Below, in pieces: positions 1 through 5,699 of a stretch of DNA of 6,456 nt. The notes below the pieces were generated by a model. That model was not told where the DNA came from, did not search any database, and saw only the letters and a program-made list of their open reading frames with translations. Made by a program: the position numbers and the translations under genes. The stretch is taken from NCBI GenBank assembly GCA_002333145.1, contig DDBN01000044.1, positions 7,285 through 13,740 of the forward strand, given 5' to 3'. Within the stretch, counting starts at the first letter, position 1. Each line of letters opens with the position of its first letter. The DNA comes from Moraxellaceae bacterium UBA2031. GTDB taxonomy: Bacteria; Pseudomonadota; Gammaproteobacteria; Pseudomonadales; Moraxellaceae.

Positions 1-927
1 CATGGACAGTTGTTCTGTGATAATTCCGCCAAAGATATTTTGGATATGCTGGTGGCGGAATGCGAAAAAGCGCATGTCAGAATACAAACACATTGCGAAA
101 TACAGTCAGTAGCGCCGCTGGGGGGAACAGAAAAACGTAATGATAGCGATGTGGCACGCTACGTTGTAAAAACCAGCAAGGGCGAATTCTCAGCGCATTC
201 ATTGGTTGTTGCCACGGGAGGGCTGTCCATTCCGACCATGGGTGCAAGCGGTATTGGTTACGACATTGCACGGCAGTTTGGCTTAGATCTATTGCCGACG
301 CGTGCCGGTTTGGTGCCATTTATGTTCAGTGACGGCTTTAAGGTGGTTTCTGAAAAACTATCGGGGCTTGCAGTGGATGTGGAGCTGAGTACCGATGAGC
401 AGGCCTTTAGCGAGGCGGTACTATTTACGCATCGCGGTTTGAGCGGCCCAGCCGCATTGCAGTTATCCAATTACTGGCAACCTGGTGAGTCCATAGCAGT
501 GGATTTATTGCCCGGTACAGAAGTGGTGACGTGGTTACGACAGCAGAAGAAGGATCACCCGCGCTCTTTGCTGCGCACCTTATTGACACCGCTACTGACG
601 AAAAGTTTGGTGCAGGAGTTACAGGCATTGTTCTGGTCGTCGTGGGCTGAAACGGCAATGGCAGAAATTCCTGATGCAGCATTATTGACGGTGGCAGAGG
701 GCGTGTCGCAATTGACGCTCAAGCCATCGGGCACCGAGGGGTATCGTACCGCTGAAGTAACGCTGGGCGGCGTTGATACCCGAGCACTGTCGTCAAAAAC
801 GATGGAGTGTAAAGCGCAGCGCGGCTTGTATTTTATAGGCGAGGTGGTGGATGTCACTGGTCATCTGGGAGGCTTTAACTTTCAGTGGGCCTGGTCGTCC
901 GGTCATGCAGCAGGCGAGTGCATTTAG
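1..927 (+). CDS. yhiN: YhiN/HI0933-family NAD(P)/FAD-dependent oxidoreductase, 5'-truncated
   Basis: This is a flavoprotein of the HI0933/YhiN (BaiN-like) family, a cytoplasmic FAD-dependent oxidoreductase whose physiological substrate is poorly defined. The reading frame is open from base 1 (His-Gly-Gln-Leu-Phe-Cys-Asp, a conserved family stretch), so the gene begins before the window; the in-frame TTG at base 10 is internal. About 308 residues are present of a usual 390-400. The missing part should include the N-terminal dinucleotide-binding GxGxxG motif. Visible family motifs are the ATGGLSIP segment (about bases 208-234), the THRGLSGPAALQLS segment (about 427-468), and the C-terminal GEVVDVTGHLGGFNFQWAW block (about 838-897), which closes the FAD site. 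The gene ends convergently with the minus-strand operon, leaving a 54-base gap. Family assignment is firm; the specific activity is not. Confidence 0.93.
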   Translation, partial: HGQLFCDNSAKDILDMLVAECEKAHVRIQTHCEIQSVAPLGGTEKRNDSDVARYVVKTSKGEFSAHSLVVATGGLSIPTMGASGIGYDIARQFGLDLLPTRAGLVPFMFSDGFKVVSEKLSGLAVDVELSTDEQAFSEAVLFTHRGLSGPAALQLSNYWQPGESIAVDLLPGTEVVTWLRQQKKDHPRSLLRTLLTPLLTKSLVQELQALFWSSWAETAMAEIPDAALLTVAEGVSQLTLKPSGTEGYRTAEVTLGGVDTRALSSKTMECKAQRGLYFIGEVVDVTGHLGGFNFQWAWSSGHAAGECI

Positions 928-981
928 TGGCTAGGCATTAAGTAAGCTGGCTAAAGGACTCAAACAATCTGCGAATATATT
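928..981. other. Convergent intergenic gap, no clear terminator
   Basis: This 54-base gap separates the stop of the plus-strand flavoprotein from the stop of the minus-strand thioredoxin-fold gene. I looked for a GC-rich hairpin followed by a T-run on either strand and found none that is convincing. The AT-rich stretch near 975-984 has no good stem before it. Termination may be Rho-dependent or may lie inside the neighbouring coding ends. Confidence 0.5.
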
Positions 982-1212
982 TTAACTAAGCAGGGCGATA
1001 ATCTCGTCGGCTTTCAGTACCTTTCCGTAAGAAACCAGTTTCTCGTCAATCACTAGTGCAGGTGTCGACATCACGCCATAGGCAGCAATATCAGAAAAAT
1101 CAGTGATCTTAATGATCTCTGCCTGCTGGCCTGATTTAGACAATGCGGCTTTCGTGTTTTGGGTAAGGGTAAGGCATTTGCTGCATCCAGATCCAAGAAT
1201 CTTGATAATCAT
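982..1212 (-). CDS. Small CSKC thioredoxin-fold protein (Thioredoxin_3 / redox-active disulfide protein 2)
   Basis: This is a 76-residue thioredoxin/glutaredoxin-like protein of the Thioredoxin_3 (PF13192, TM0996/MTH895-like) family. It starts with a short beta strand (MIIKILG) and then carries the redox motif Cys10-Ser-Lys-Cys13. The cis-proline loop Ser-Thr-Pro51-Ala-Leu-Val follows, then a terminal helix. This is the full length for the family. There is no signal peptide, so it should act in the cytoplasm as a thiol-disulfide carrier or metal/metalloid-binding thiol protein. A Shine-Dalgarno GAGG lies upstream of the ATG. It is the last gene of the minus-strand operon, 47 bases after the permease stop. 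Small proteins of this type are often encoded next to PF03773 permeases, which suggests functional coupling. The actual partner is inferred. Confidence 0.88.
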   Translation of the reverse strand: MIIKILGSGCSKCLTLTQNTKAALSKSGQQAEIIKITDFSDIAAYGVMSTPALVIDEKLVSYGKVLKADEIIALLS

Positions 1213-1241
1213 TTTTTATTTCCTCAATAGCGTTTAATGGC

Positions 1242-1251
1242 GCTTTAAAGC
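1242..1251. repeat. 10-bp perfect palindrome GCTTTAAAGC
   Basis: A perfect 10-base palindrome (GCTTTAAAGC) lies in the 47-base gap between the permease stop and the thioredoxin-fold gene. On the minus strand it is closely followed by a weak AGCG/CGCT pairing. It may form a small mRNA hairpin between the two cistrons, but it has no T-run and does not look like a terminator. It could equally be chance. Confidence 0.3.
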
Positions 1252-1259
1252 AGGGAAGC

Positions 1260-2267
1260 CTAAACAAGCCAGTGGCTAGCAATATTGAAAAGATAGCCGA
1301 TCAAGATGATGCCTGCCGCAACGATACCAAAGAAGGTAGCCAATAACGGAGGCCGTATCACTTTGCGCAGCATGATCAGAGACGGTAATGACATTGCCGT
1401 AACCGCCATCATGAATGCTAGTGCAGTACCGAGCCCAACGCCGCGAGCCACCAGCGCCTCGGCAATTGGCAGAGTTCCAAAGATATCTGCATACATGGGG
1501 ATGCCGACAACGGTGGCAACTAGTACGGAGTACCATTTGTCCTGGCCGAGCAGCGCGGAGATAAAGCTTTCCGGAATCCAGTTGTGAATGGCGGCACCAA
1601 TCCCAACACCAATCAGAATGTATAGCCAAACACGGCGGGTTATATCGATAACCTGATCGCGGCAGAAGGTGGCTCGTTCACGCATAGTCATTGCCTGTTC
1701 AGGCATCACAGCCATGCGGTTGGAAAAAACAAAAGGCTCAACATGGCGCTCCATGTTTAATCGCGTAATAAGCGCGCCACCCAGAACCGCCAGCAGGATA
1801 CCGACTACGACATAAGCCAGCGCAATCGGCCAGCTAAAGATACTGGCCAACAAAATGACGGAAGCTAAATCGACGAGCGGGGATGAAATAAGAAATGAAA
1901 AAGTTGCGCCTAACGGTAAGCCTGCGCCGGTGAAGCCCATGAATAGCGGAATTGAAGAGCAGGAGCAAAATGGTGTCAGCGTCCCGAGTAGTGCACCAAT
2001 AATAATGGCCTTTATACCGGTAAAATGACCAAGAATCGTACGCGTTCGTTCGGGGGGGAAATAGCTTTGTATCCAAGATATCGAAAAGATCAGCGTGCCG
2101 AGCAAAATAAAAATCTTCAGAACATCATAAATAAAGAAGTGCACGCTGCCGCCAAATTGGCTGGCCATGTCAAGTCCAAAAACATCTTCAACGAGCAGGC
2201 GCACCAAGTCGTGCAGCCACTGCATACGCAGTAGCTGCTCGTTCATCCAGGAAAAAATATCGGTCAT
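1260..2267 (-). CDS. ArsP-type permease (PF03773, SO_0444/DUF318-like), probable metalloid or thiol-compound exporter
   Basis: This is a polytopic inner-membrane permease of 335 residues, full length for PF03773. Members of this family include ArsP, which exports trivalent organoarsenicals; others have unknown substrates. The hallmark is TPFCSCSSIPLFMGF at residues 98-112, with Cys101 and Cys103 at the start of a membrane segment. It is followed by the conserved FLISSPLVDLAS stretch at about 125-136. The second half repeats the layout after a polar cytoplasmic loop (about 170-210), with GIPMYADIFGTLPIAEAL and a further helix pair. I count about eight hydrophobic segments. The start ATG has only a weak Shine-Dalgarno sequence. 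The stop of the exported-protein gene is 20 bases upstream, so translation may be coupled. The thioredoxin-fold gene follows. The family call is strong. An arsenic role is only inferred: no arsR or arsC-like gene is visible here. Confidence 0.9.
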   Translation of the reverse strand: MTDIFSWMNEQLLRMQWLHDLVRLLVEDVFGLDMASQFGGSVHFFIYDVLKIFILLGTLIFSISWIQSYFPPERTRTILGHFTGIKAIIIGALLGTLTPFCSCSSIPLFMGFTGAGLPLGATFSFLISSPLVDLASVILLASIFSWPIALAYVVVGILLAVLGGALITRLNMERHVEPFVFSNRMAVMPEQAMTMRERATFCRDQVIDITRRVWLYILIGVGIGAAIHNWIPESFISALLGQDKWYSVLVATVVGIPMYADIFGTLPIAEALVARGVGLGTALAFMMAVTAMSLPSLIMLRKVIRPPLLATFFGIVAAGIILIGYLFNIASHWLV

Positions 2268-2287
2268 GGTTAGTGCTTCAGAAAAAA

Positions 2288-2773
2288 TCAGGGAGCTGGG
2301 GTAGTGGTTGTCACCGGCTTCCAGCCTTCATGATTAAAGTAGGCCGGATAATCCTTGAGCGCCGTAATGATGTTATGCAAGCCGGCTTCATCTGTAGGCT
2401 TCAGACGCAGAGACTCTGCGCCTTCTAGTAACTGTCCCAATAATACATGCAGCACGGCATCAGCTTCCGGAGCCAGTACGCAGTTGGCCACTAGATAGTC
2501 CGCTTGAGTGCGAATGGCATCAGCCAGCTTGTCAGCCTCTGCGGCAGACAATGGGTGGGTGGTATCTGCATGCACAGCGAGGATCAAAGCCTCACGGACG
2601 TTACTCATGCCCTGACGCAATGGTGCATCAGTAGCCCAGCGTTGGCCCTGGTTAAGGTGCAGGCCTATGGATGGCTTGTGATGGTCGTGCGAGGGCATGC
2701 GGTCAACGGCCAGTGCGGAGGTTGACACAAGAAGCAGGGACAGCAGTCCAGTACGAATCTGTTTGGGCAGCAT
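2288..2773 (-). CDS. Exported DnrO-like protein of unknown function
   Basis: This is a 161-residue protein with a clear Sec signal peptide: Lys4/Arg7, then the hydrophobic core LLSLLLVSTSALA, with likely cleavage after Ala22. The mature part starts with a short histidine-rich stretch (His-Asp-His-His, residues 29-32). It continues with LHLNQGQRWATDAPLRQGMS, a mostly helical middle, a single Cys in VANCVLAPEADAVLHVLLG, and the ending YFNHEGW followed by a Thr/Pro tail. This layout resembles proteins annotated DnrO in pseudomonads and relatives, by recall rather than by search. The fold looks like a small helical bundle in the periplasm; the histidines suggest possible metal contact, which is inference. 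A good Shine-Dalgarno sequence (GGGAG, 5-base spacer) supports this ATG. It is the first gene of the operon with the permease and the CSKC protein. Confidence 0.78.
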   Translation of the reverse strand: MLPKQIRTGLLSLLLVSTSALAVDRMPSHDHHKPSIGLHLNQGQRWATDAPLRQGMSNVREALILAVHADTTHPLSAAEADKLADAIRTQADYLVANCVLAPEADAVLHVLLGQLLEGAESLRLKPTDEAGLHNIITALKDYPAYFNHEGWKPVTTTTPAP

Positions 2774-2778
2774 GATGA

Positions 2779-2783
2779 CTCCC
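2779..2783 (-). promoter_or_regulatory. Ribosome binding site GGGAG of the exported DnrO-like gene
   Basis: GGGAG on the minus strand sits 5 bases before the ATG at 2773-2771. It fixes the start and makes this the best-initiated gene of its operon. Confidence 0.6.
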
Positions 2784-2811
2784 GAGGGTTAATTGAACTA
2801 GTAACAATACC

Positions 2812-2826
2812 ACCTTGCAGGAAGGT
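2812..2826. promoter_or_regulatory. Candidate operator, inverted repeat ACCTT-5-AAGGT
   Basis: A perfect inverted repeat (ACCTT GCAGG AAGGT) lies about 40 bases upstream of the operon's first ATG, where an operator would be expected. The half-site recalls MerR-family (CueR-like ACCTTCC) operators, but the spacing is shorter than the usual 19-21-base dyad. A weak -10 (TATTGT on the minus strand, 2804-2809) lies just downstream, with no good -35. This is a tentative site for an unknown regulator encoded elsewhere. Confidence 0.3.
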
Positions 2827-2884
2827 TGCATTGATACAGATTAGCCTCAGGCCGGGATGTGTGCAGAGCAGAAGGTATTAAAGA

Positions 2885-2961
2885 TGGTGCGCCAGGCGGG
2901 ATTCGAACCCACGACCCCTGCCTTCGGAGGGCAGTACTCTATCCATCTGAGCTACTGGCGC
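2885..2961 (-). tRNA. tRNA-Arg (anticodon CCG)
   Basis: The 77-base minus-strand sequence folds into a complete cloverleaf. The acceptor stem GCGCCAG pairs perfectly with CTGGCGC, followed by discriminator A and an encoded CCA. The D arm is GCTC/GAGT with loop AGATGGATA, which includes the A20 typical of arginine tRNAs. The anticodon stem CTGCC/GGCAG encloses loop CTCCGAA, giving anticodon CCG, which reads the arginine codon CGG. The variable loop is five bases and the T arm is GTGGG-TTCGAAT-CCCGC. No integrase or att-like duplication is visible nearby. It lies between two minus-strand operons. Confidence 0.97.
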
Positions 2962-3001
2962 ATTGTCTAGAACCGGAAAACGAATGTCCCCGGGAGGCGG
3001 C

Positions 3002-3030
3002 ATGATACCGAGTGTCCCTTAGGTCGTCCA
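3002..3030 (-). promoter_or_regulatory. Probable tRNA-Arg promoter with GC-rich discriminator
   Basis: On the minus strand, TGGACG (3030-3025; four of six bases match TTGACA) and TATCAT (3007-3002; five of six match TATAAT) are separated by exactly 17 bases. The -10 is followed by a GC-rich discriminator (GCCGCC), typical of stringently controlled stable-RNA promoters. Transcription would start near 2995, giving a leader of about 34 bases before the mature tRNA. No terminator is evident after the tRNA, so some read-through into the exported-protein operon is possible. Confidence 0.5.
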
Positions 3031-3067
3031 TGGCCCTCTACCCAGACAGCCTTGGAAAAGATGGGAC

Positions 3068-4084
3068 TTATGTGGCTGGAAAAGGCCTGCTGTTAAAGGT
3101 ATTCCAGAACAGCACAGGGCCACGGGTATTGGCCAGTTTGTCCAGAAAGGCAGCCGCTGCTTTGCCGCTATAGGTACTTTCCAGTGTCAATCCGATGTGT
3201 TCTTGAAAGGCAGAGATAGCGGCCGTTGCTTCCGGCGTACTTTCGCCATATCCAGTGCCAAAGTAGCGGCCATCCATGCAAACCTCCGGGGGCCTAAGCT
3301 GCGGCAGTGATGGTACATACCCATGCATGATCTTCAGTGCCGCACGTTCAAGTCTTTCCACTACCCCAGGGGTACAGGCAGCGAATGGCCCTAGCTTCTC
3401 AGCCGCGACACGGATGCCGGTAACTTTTGTGTTAAGCCCTGCCAATGCCACACCTAATGTAAGCCCGGCGAGGGTTGATGCGCTGCTCACCGGCACGATG
3501 ATTTCCACTGGCTCGGGACATTCGCCTCGTCGAATTTGATCGCGAAGCTCAAATGCTGCATTGATATAGCCGAAGGTACTAATTGGGTTAGAGCAACCGG
3601 CAAAAAGAAAATATGTTTTTGGGCGCAGGCGTTGTGGATGTAAGTAGTAGCGCAGCACAGCGCTCCACAGTGACGCATGATTCTCCATATTTACGCCGAA
3701 GTGTTGCATCCAGCGTTGATTGGCCTGAACGGTTGGCGAGTCTGCTTGTGGAAACATAAGAACAGTACAGGGCAGCTTTTCTTGTGCGCAAATCATACCG
3801 GCGGCAATGCCAGAGTTGGTGCCAGTAGCGCCCAGAGTGATGATGTGATCGGCGTGATAACGGCGTATCTCGGCGAGCACAAACTCCAGCTTTCGGATCT
3901 TATTACCGCCGTAAACAGGGTGGGTAATATTGTCGTGCTTAATCCAAGCATGCGGACCAAAAGCAGCTAAAGCGCTGACGGGTGTGGGTAGGCTTGCTAA
4001 TGCGACCGGGTTCAGCACGGGCATTAATGCGGGATATTCCCGCAGCAGTGGCCAATGGTGATCGGGGTAAACGTCTTCAGGCAT
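3068..4084 (-). CDS. PLP-dependent enzyme, ACC deaminase/D-cysteine desulfhydrase family
   Basis: This 338-residue protein belongs to the tryptophan-synthase-beta-like (fold type II) PLP family that includes ACC deaminase and D-cysteine desulfhydrase. It should be a cytoplasmic lyase or deaminase. The Schiff-base lysine is Lys62 in VYGGNKIRKLEF. Other family signposts are LPTPVSALAAFG near the N terminus, TYSGKAAAAFLD near 304-315, and LFWNTFNSRPF at the C terminus. Two motifs look altered: the substrate loop, usually Ser-Asn-His, reads Thr89-Asn90-Ser91, and the phosphate loop, usually Gly-rich, reads Ser200-Ser-Ala-Ser-Thr204. The usual family motifs are recalled, not aligned. I chose the ATG with GGA 8 bases upstream. 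An in-frame TTG at 4108-4106 would add eight residues and start 5 bases after the oxidase stop. The gene is almost certainly co-transcribed with the oxidase. The exact substrate cannot be read from sequence. Confidence 0.88.
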   Translation of the reverse strand: MPEDVYPDHHWPLLREYPALMPVLNPVALASLPTPVSALAAFGPHAWIKHDNITHPVYGGNKIRKLEFVLAEIRRYHADHIITLGATGTNSGIAAGMICAQEKLPCTVLMFPQADSPTVQANQRWMQHFGVNMENHASLWSAVLRYYLHPQRLRPKTYFLFAGCSNPISTFGYINAAFELRDQIRRGECPEPVEIIVPVSSASTLAGLTLGVALAGLNTKVTGIRVAAEKLGPFAACTPGVVERLERAALKIMHGYVPSLPQLRPPEVCMDGRYFGTGYGESTPEATAAISAFQEHIGLTLESTYSGKAAAAFLDKLANTRGPVLFWNTFNSRPFPAT

Positions 4085-4113
4085 GTTGGTGATCCATCCG
4101 GGGTGCAATATTC

Positions 4114-5508
4114 CTAGCCTAAAAAAATCGCACGGGCATGGTTGTTTAAGAACCGGCCCTGCGGATCTGCTTGTGAACGAATGCGCAGAAAATCATCAAA
4201 TCTTGGATACAGCGCCCGTAGCTGCAGCGCCTTCAAACTGTGCAATTTTCCCCAATGAGGCCGACCTTTATACTTGTGGAATATCGGTTCGATCAGATTA
4301 AAGTATGGACGGTAGTCTTGCTTGTGATACTGATGCAAAGAGATTGATGCAGAATCGCGCCCATAGAAGGGACTCAGCCAGCAGTCGTCACTTTTTGTAT
4401 ACCGAAATTCCAATGGAAAAAATACCGGTACATCATGCTTACGAATGGTGGCGATAATTTCTTCGAAACATTCCAGTCCGTGCTCTGCAGGAACGGAGTA
4501 TTCCATTTCGTTGACTTGTACAGCACGTACTGATGGGAAAATAGCAAAGGAATCTGCAATGCGAACAGTGTCGGCAACAAACATGCCGACCACTTGCTGT
4601 AGGTAAGGGTTAATCCATGGCCATTTTCGCGCACTTTCTGCCGCGAATTCTACGAGTGCATTTTCGTCAATGCTTGGCTCAATCGGTGCGGTAGGTGGAG
4701 ATGTGGTCAGATTGATGCGTTTAACCAATGCCCGATTACCATGGGGAAAGGCAAAGAACTCGATATGCCGGTGCTGATCACGTTCCTTCTGCATCAGCAT
4801 GACCGCTTCATCGGTGGGTAGCACAGTGACCTGCTCGCGCAAACGATAGGCGGCACGGTTCTGTAGTGTAACTTGACTGAGTACGCCAATACTGCCAACG
4901 CCTAGGCGGGCGGCTTCAAACAGATCACGGTTATTTTCAGGGGAGCAACTGACAATACTGCCATCGGCTAATACCAAGCGCAGCGCAGTAACGTTAGCCG
5001 ATAGGCAGCGCAGTTGACGGCCATTTCCATGAGTGGCGGTGCTGATGGCGCCGCCCAGCGATTGCAGGTCAATGTCTGGTTGATTGAGCAGGCCCTGGCC
5101 AATGTCTTTGAGTACTGGCCCGGTAGCTGCAATACGGGTACCAGCGAAGAAAGTGGCTGTGAGGTGTGAAGTGTCGTGGCTGACTAGGCCATTCATGGCT
5201 TCCAGCGAAATAAGAGTGCCGTTAGCCGGAACAGGTACGACAGCGCTATAGGAGTGGCCGCCACCAAACGCACGGATTGTGCCCTGCGCCTGACGAATGC
5301 CCCGACTAAGTGCCTCCTCCGAGTCGGGATAGAGGATGTGTGCGGGTGAGGCTTTCTGGCCACCAGACCAATTTTGCCACGTCTCACTGCGTGCGGTAGC
5401 CGGTATGAATGTGCCGAGAGGCAGTATTGATGCCAAGCCCAAGTTGCCAAGGTGCTTTAGCAGGCGCCGCCGTTCAGGCAAAAAACCAGAGTTGGCAGGT
5501 GGGGGCAC
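4114..5508 (-). CDS. Tat-exported FAD-dependent oxidase, D-arabinono-1,4-lactone/alditol oxidase family
   Basis: This is a 464-residue oxidase with an N-terminal FAD_binding_4 domain and a C-terminal ALO-type domain (PF04030). Relatives oxidise aldonolactones (L-gulono-, D-arabinonolactone) or alditols at C1 with O2, giving H2O2. Residues 13-18 are a twin-arginine motif (RRRLLK). A hydrophobic stretch and an Ala-Thr-Ala cleavage site (37-39) follow, so the folded flavoprotein should reach the periplasm. FAD motifs are RAFGGGHSYS (His85 is the expected covalent flavin attachment site), LGGAISTATHGNG, and GVGSIGVLSQVTL. The ALO hallmark HWGKLH is at about 418-423, and the end GRFLNNHARAIFLG is typical. 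I chose GTG (5508-5506) because AGGAG lies 8 bases upstream. An upstream in-frame TTG at 5541 would add 11 residues but lacks comparable support. First gene of a two-gene operon with the PLP enzyme. Substrate is uncertain. Confidence 0.9.
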   Translation of the reverse strand: MPPPANSGFLPERRRLLKHLGNLGLASILPLGTFIPATARSETWQNWSGGQKASPAHILYPDSEEALSRGIRQAQGTIRAFGGGHSYSAVVPVPANGTLISLEAMNGLVSHDTSHLTATFFAGTRIAATGPVLKDIGQGLLNQPDIDLQSLGGAISTATHGNGRQLRCLSANVTALRLVLADGSIVSCSPENNRDLFEAARLGVGSIGVLSQVTLQNRAAYRLREQVTVLPTDEAVMLMQKERDQHRHIEFFAFPHGNRALVKRINLTTSPPTAPIEPSIDENALVEFAAESARKWPWINPYLQQVVGMFVADTVRIADSFAIFPSVRAVQVNEMEYSVPAEHGLECFEEIIATIRKHDVPVFFPLEFRYTKSDDCWLSPFYGRDSASISLHQYHKQDYRPYFNLIEPIFHKYKGRPHWGKLHSLKALQLRALYPRFDDFLRIRSQADPQGRFLNNHARAIFLG

Positions 5509-5516
5509 GTGGGTAT

Positions 5517-5521
5517 CTCCT
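5517..5521 (-). promoter_or_regulatory. Ribosome binding site AGGAG deciding the GTG start of the oxidase
   Basis: AGGAG on the minus strand lies 8 bases before GTG at 5508-5506. It gives a short n-region ahead of the twin-arginine motif, which favours this start over the TTG at 5541. Confidence 0.6.
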
Positions 5522-5624
5522 GAGTGGCGCGCAACGGGCAATCGTCAATCCAGCCCTGTCGCGCAAGTCAATCACTCGAGTAAGGCAGTATCAATGTCTC
5601 TAGGGCTCGTTTGAGTGGAGGGTG

Positions 5625-5651
5625 TTGCTGAGAATGGCGCATCCGTATAAT
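5625..5651 (+). promoter_or_regulatory. Probable promoter of the HPP-CBS gene
   Basis: A perfect TATAAT at 5646-5651 is followed by a GC-rich discriminator (GCGCGG). The upstream TTGCTG at 5625-5630 is only a weak -35 and its 15-base spacer is short, so the -35 is uncertain. Transcription would start near 5658, giving a leader of about 42 bases. The GC-rich discriminator hints at growth-rate or stringent control; that is inference. Confidence 0.5.
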
Positions 5652-5664
5652 GCGCGGCTCAAAA

Positions 5665-5678
5665 GCGGGGTTCTCCGC
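5665..5678 (+). other. Small hairpin in the HPP leader
   Basis: GCGG (5665-5668) and CCGC (5675-5678) can pair around a six-base loop in the predicted 5' leader, just upstream of the AGGA ribosome binding site at 5687-5690. There is no T-run, so it is not a terminator. It may stabilise the message or do nothing. Confidence 0.25.
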
Positions 5679-5699
5679 ATCACCACAGGAAACCTCTTC

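Larger units (their letters stand above)
5509..5699. other. Divergent intergenic region between oxidase operon and HPP gene
   Basis: This 191-base divergent spacer must hold promoters for both directions. The plus-strand promoter is listed separately. For the minus strand I see several TTGAc/t-like -35 candidates (around 5547-5600) but no convincing -10 at the right spacing, so the oxidase promoter is unresolved. A near-palindrome TCACTCGAGTAA at about 5572-5583 is present; it may be chance. No ORF here resembles a real gene. Confidence 0.5.

Noticed and set aside
77..857. Several minus-strand ORFs of 70-100 codons opposite the flavoprotein
   Set aside because: They are antisense shadows of a well-conserved gene. 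Their products are low-complexity and lack domain logic, and no ribosome binding site stands out.
1306..2234. Plus-strand and alternative-frame ORFs across the permease
   Set aside because: The permease frame has clear family motifs throughout, so these overlapping frames are by-products of its codon use.
2885..2961. tRNA as an integration site of a mobile element
   Set aside because: No integrase, no partial duplicate of the tRNA 3' end, and no composition shift is visible in the window.
2962..3067. Intrinsic terminator after the PLP enzyme gene
   Set aside because: Short CGG/CCG pairings exist, but no GC-rich stem followed by a T-run. The stretch is better explained by the tRNA promoter.
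3276..4301. Plus-strand ORFs opposite the PLP enzyme and oxidase end
   Set aside because: They lie wholly or mostly inside confidently assigned minus-strand genes, and the translations match no recognisable family.
5572..5583. Near-palindrome around CTCGAG as an operator
   Set aside because: Only the inner eight bases are perfect, there is no second copy, and it is not placed against a defined promoter, so chance is likely.
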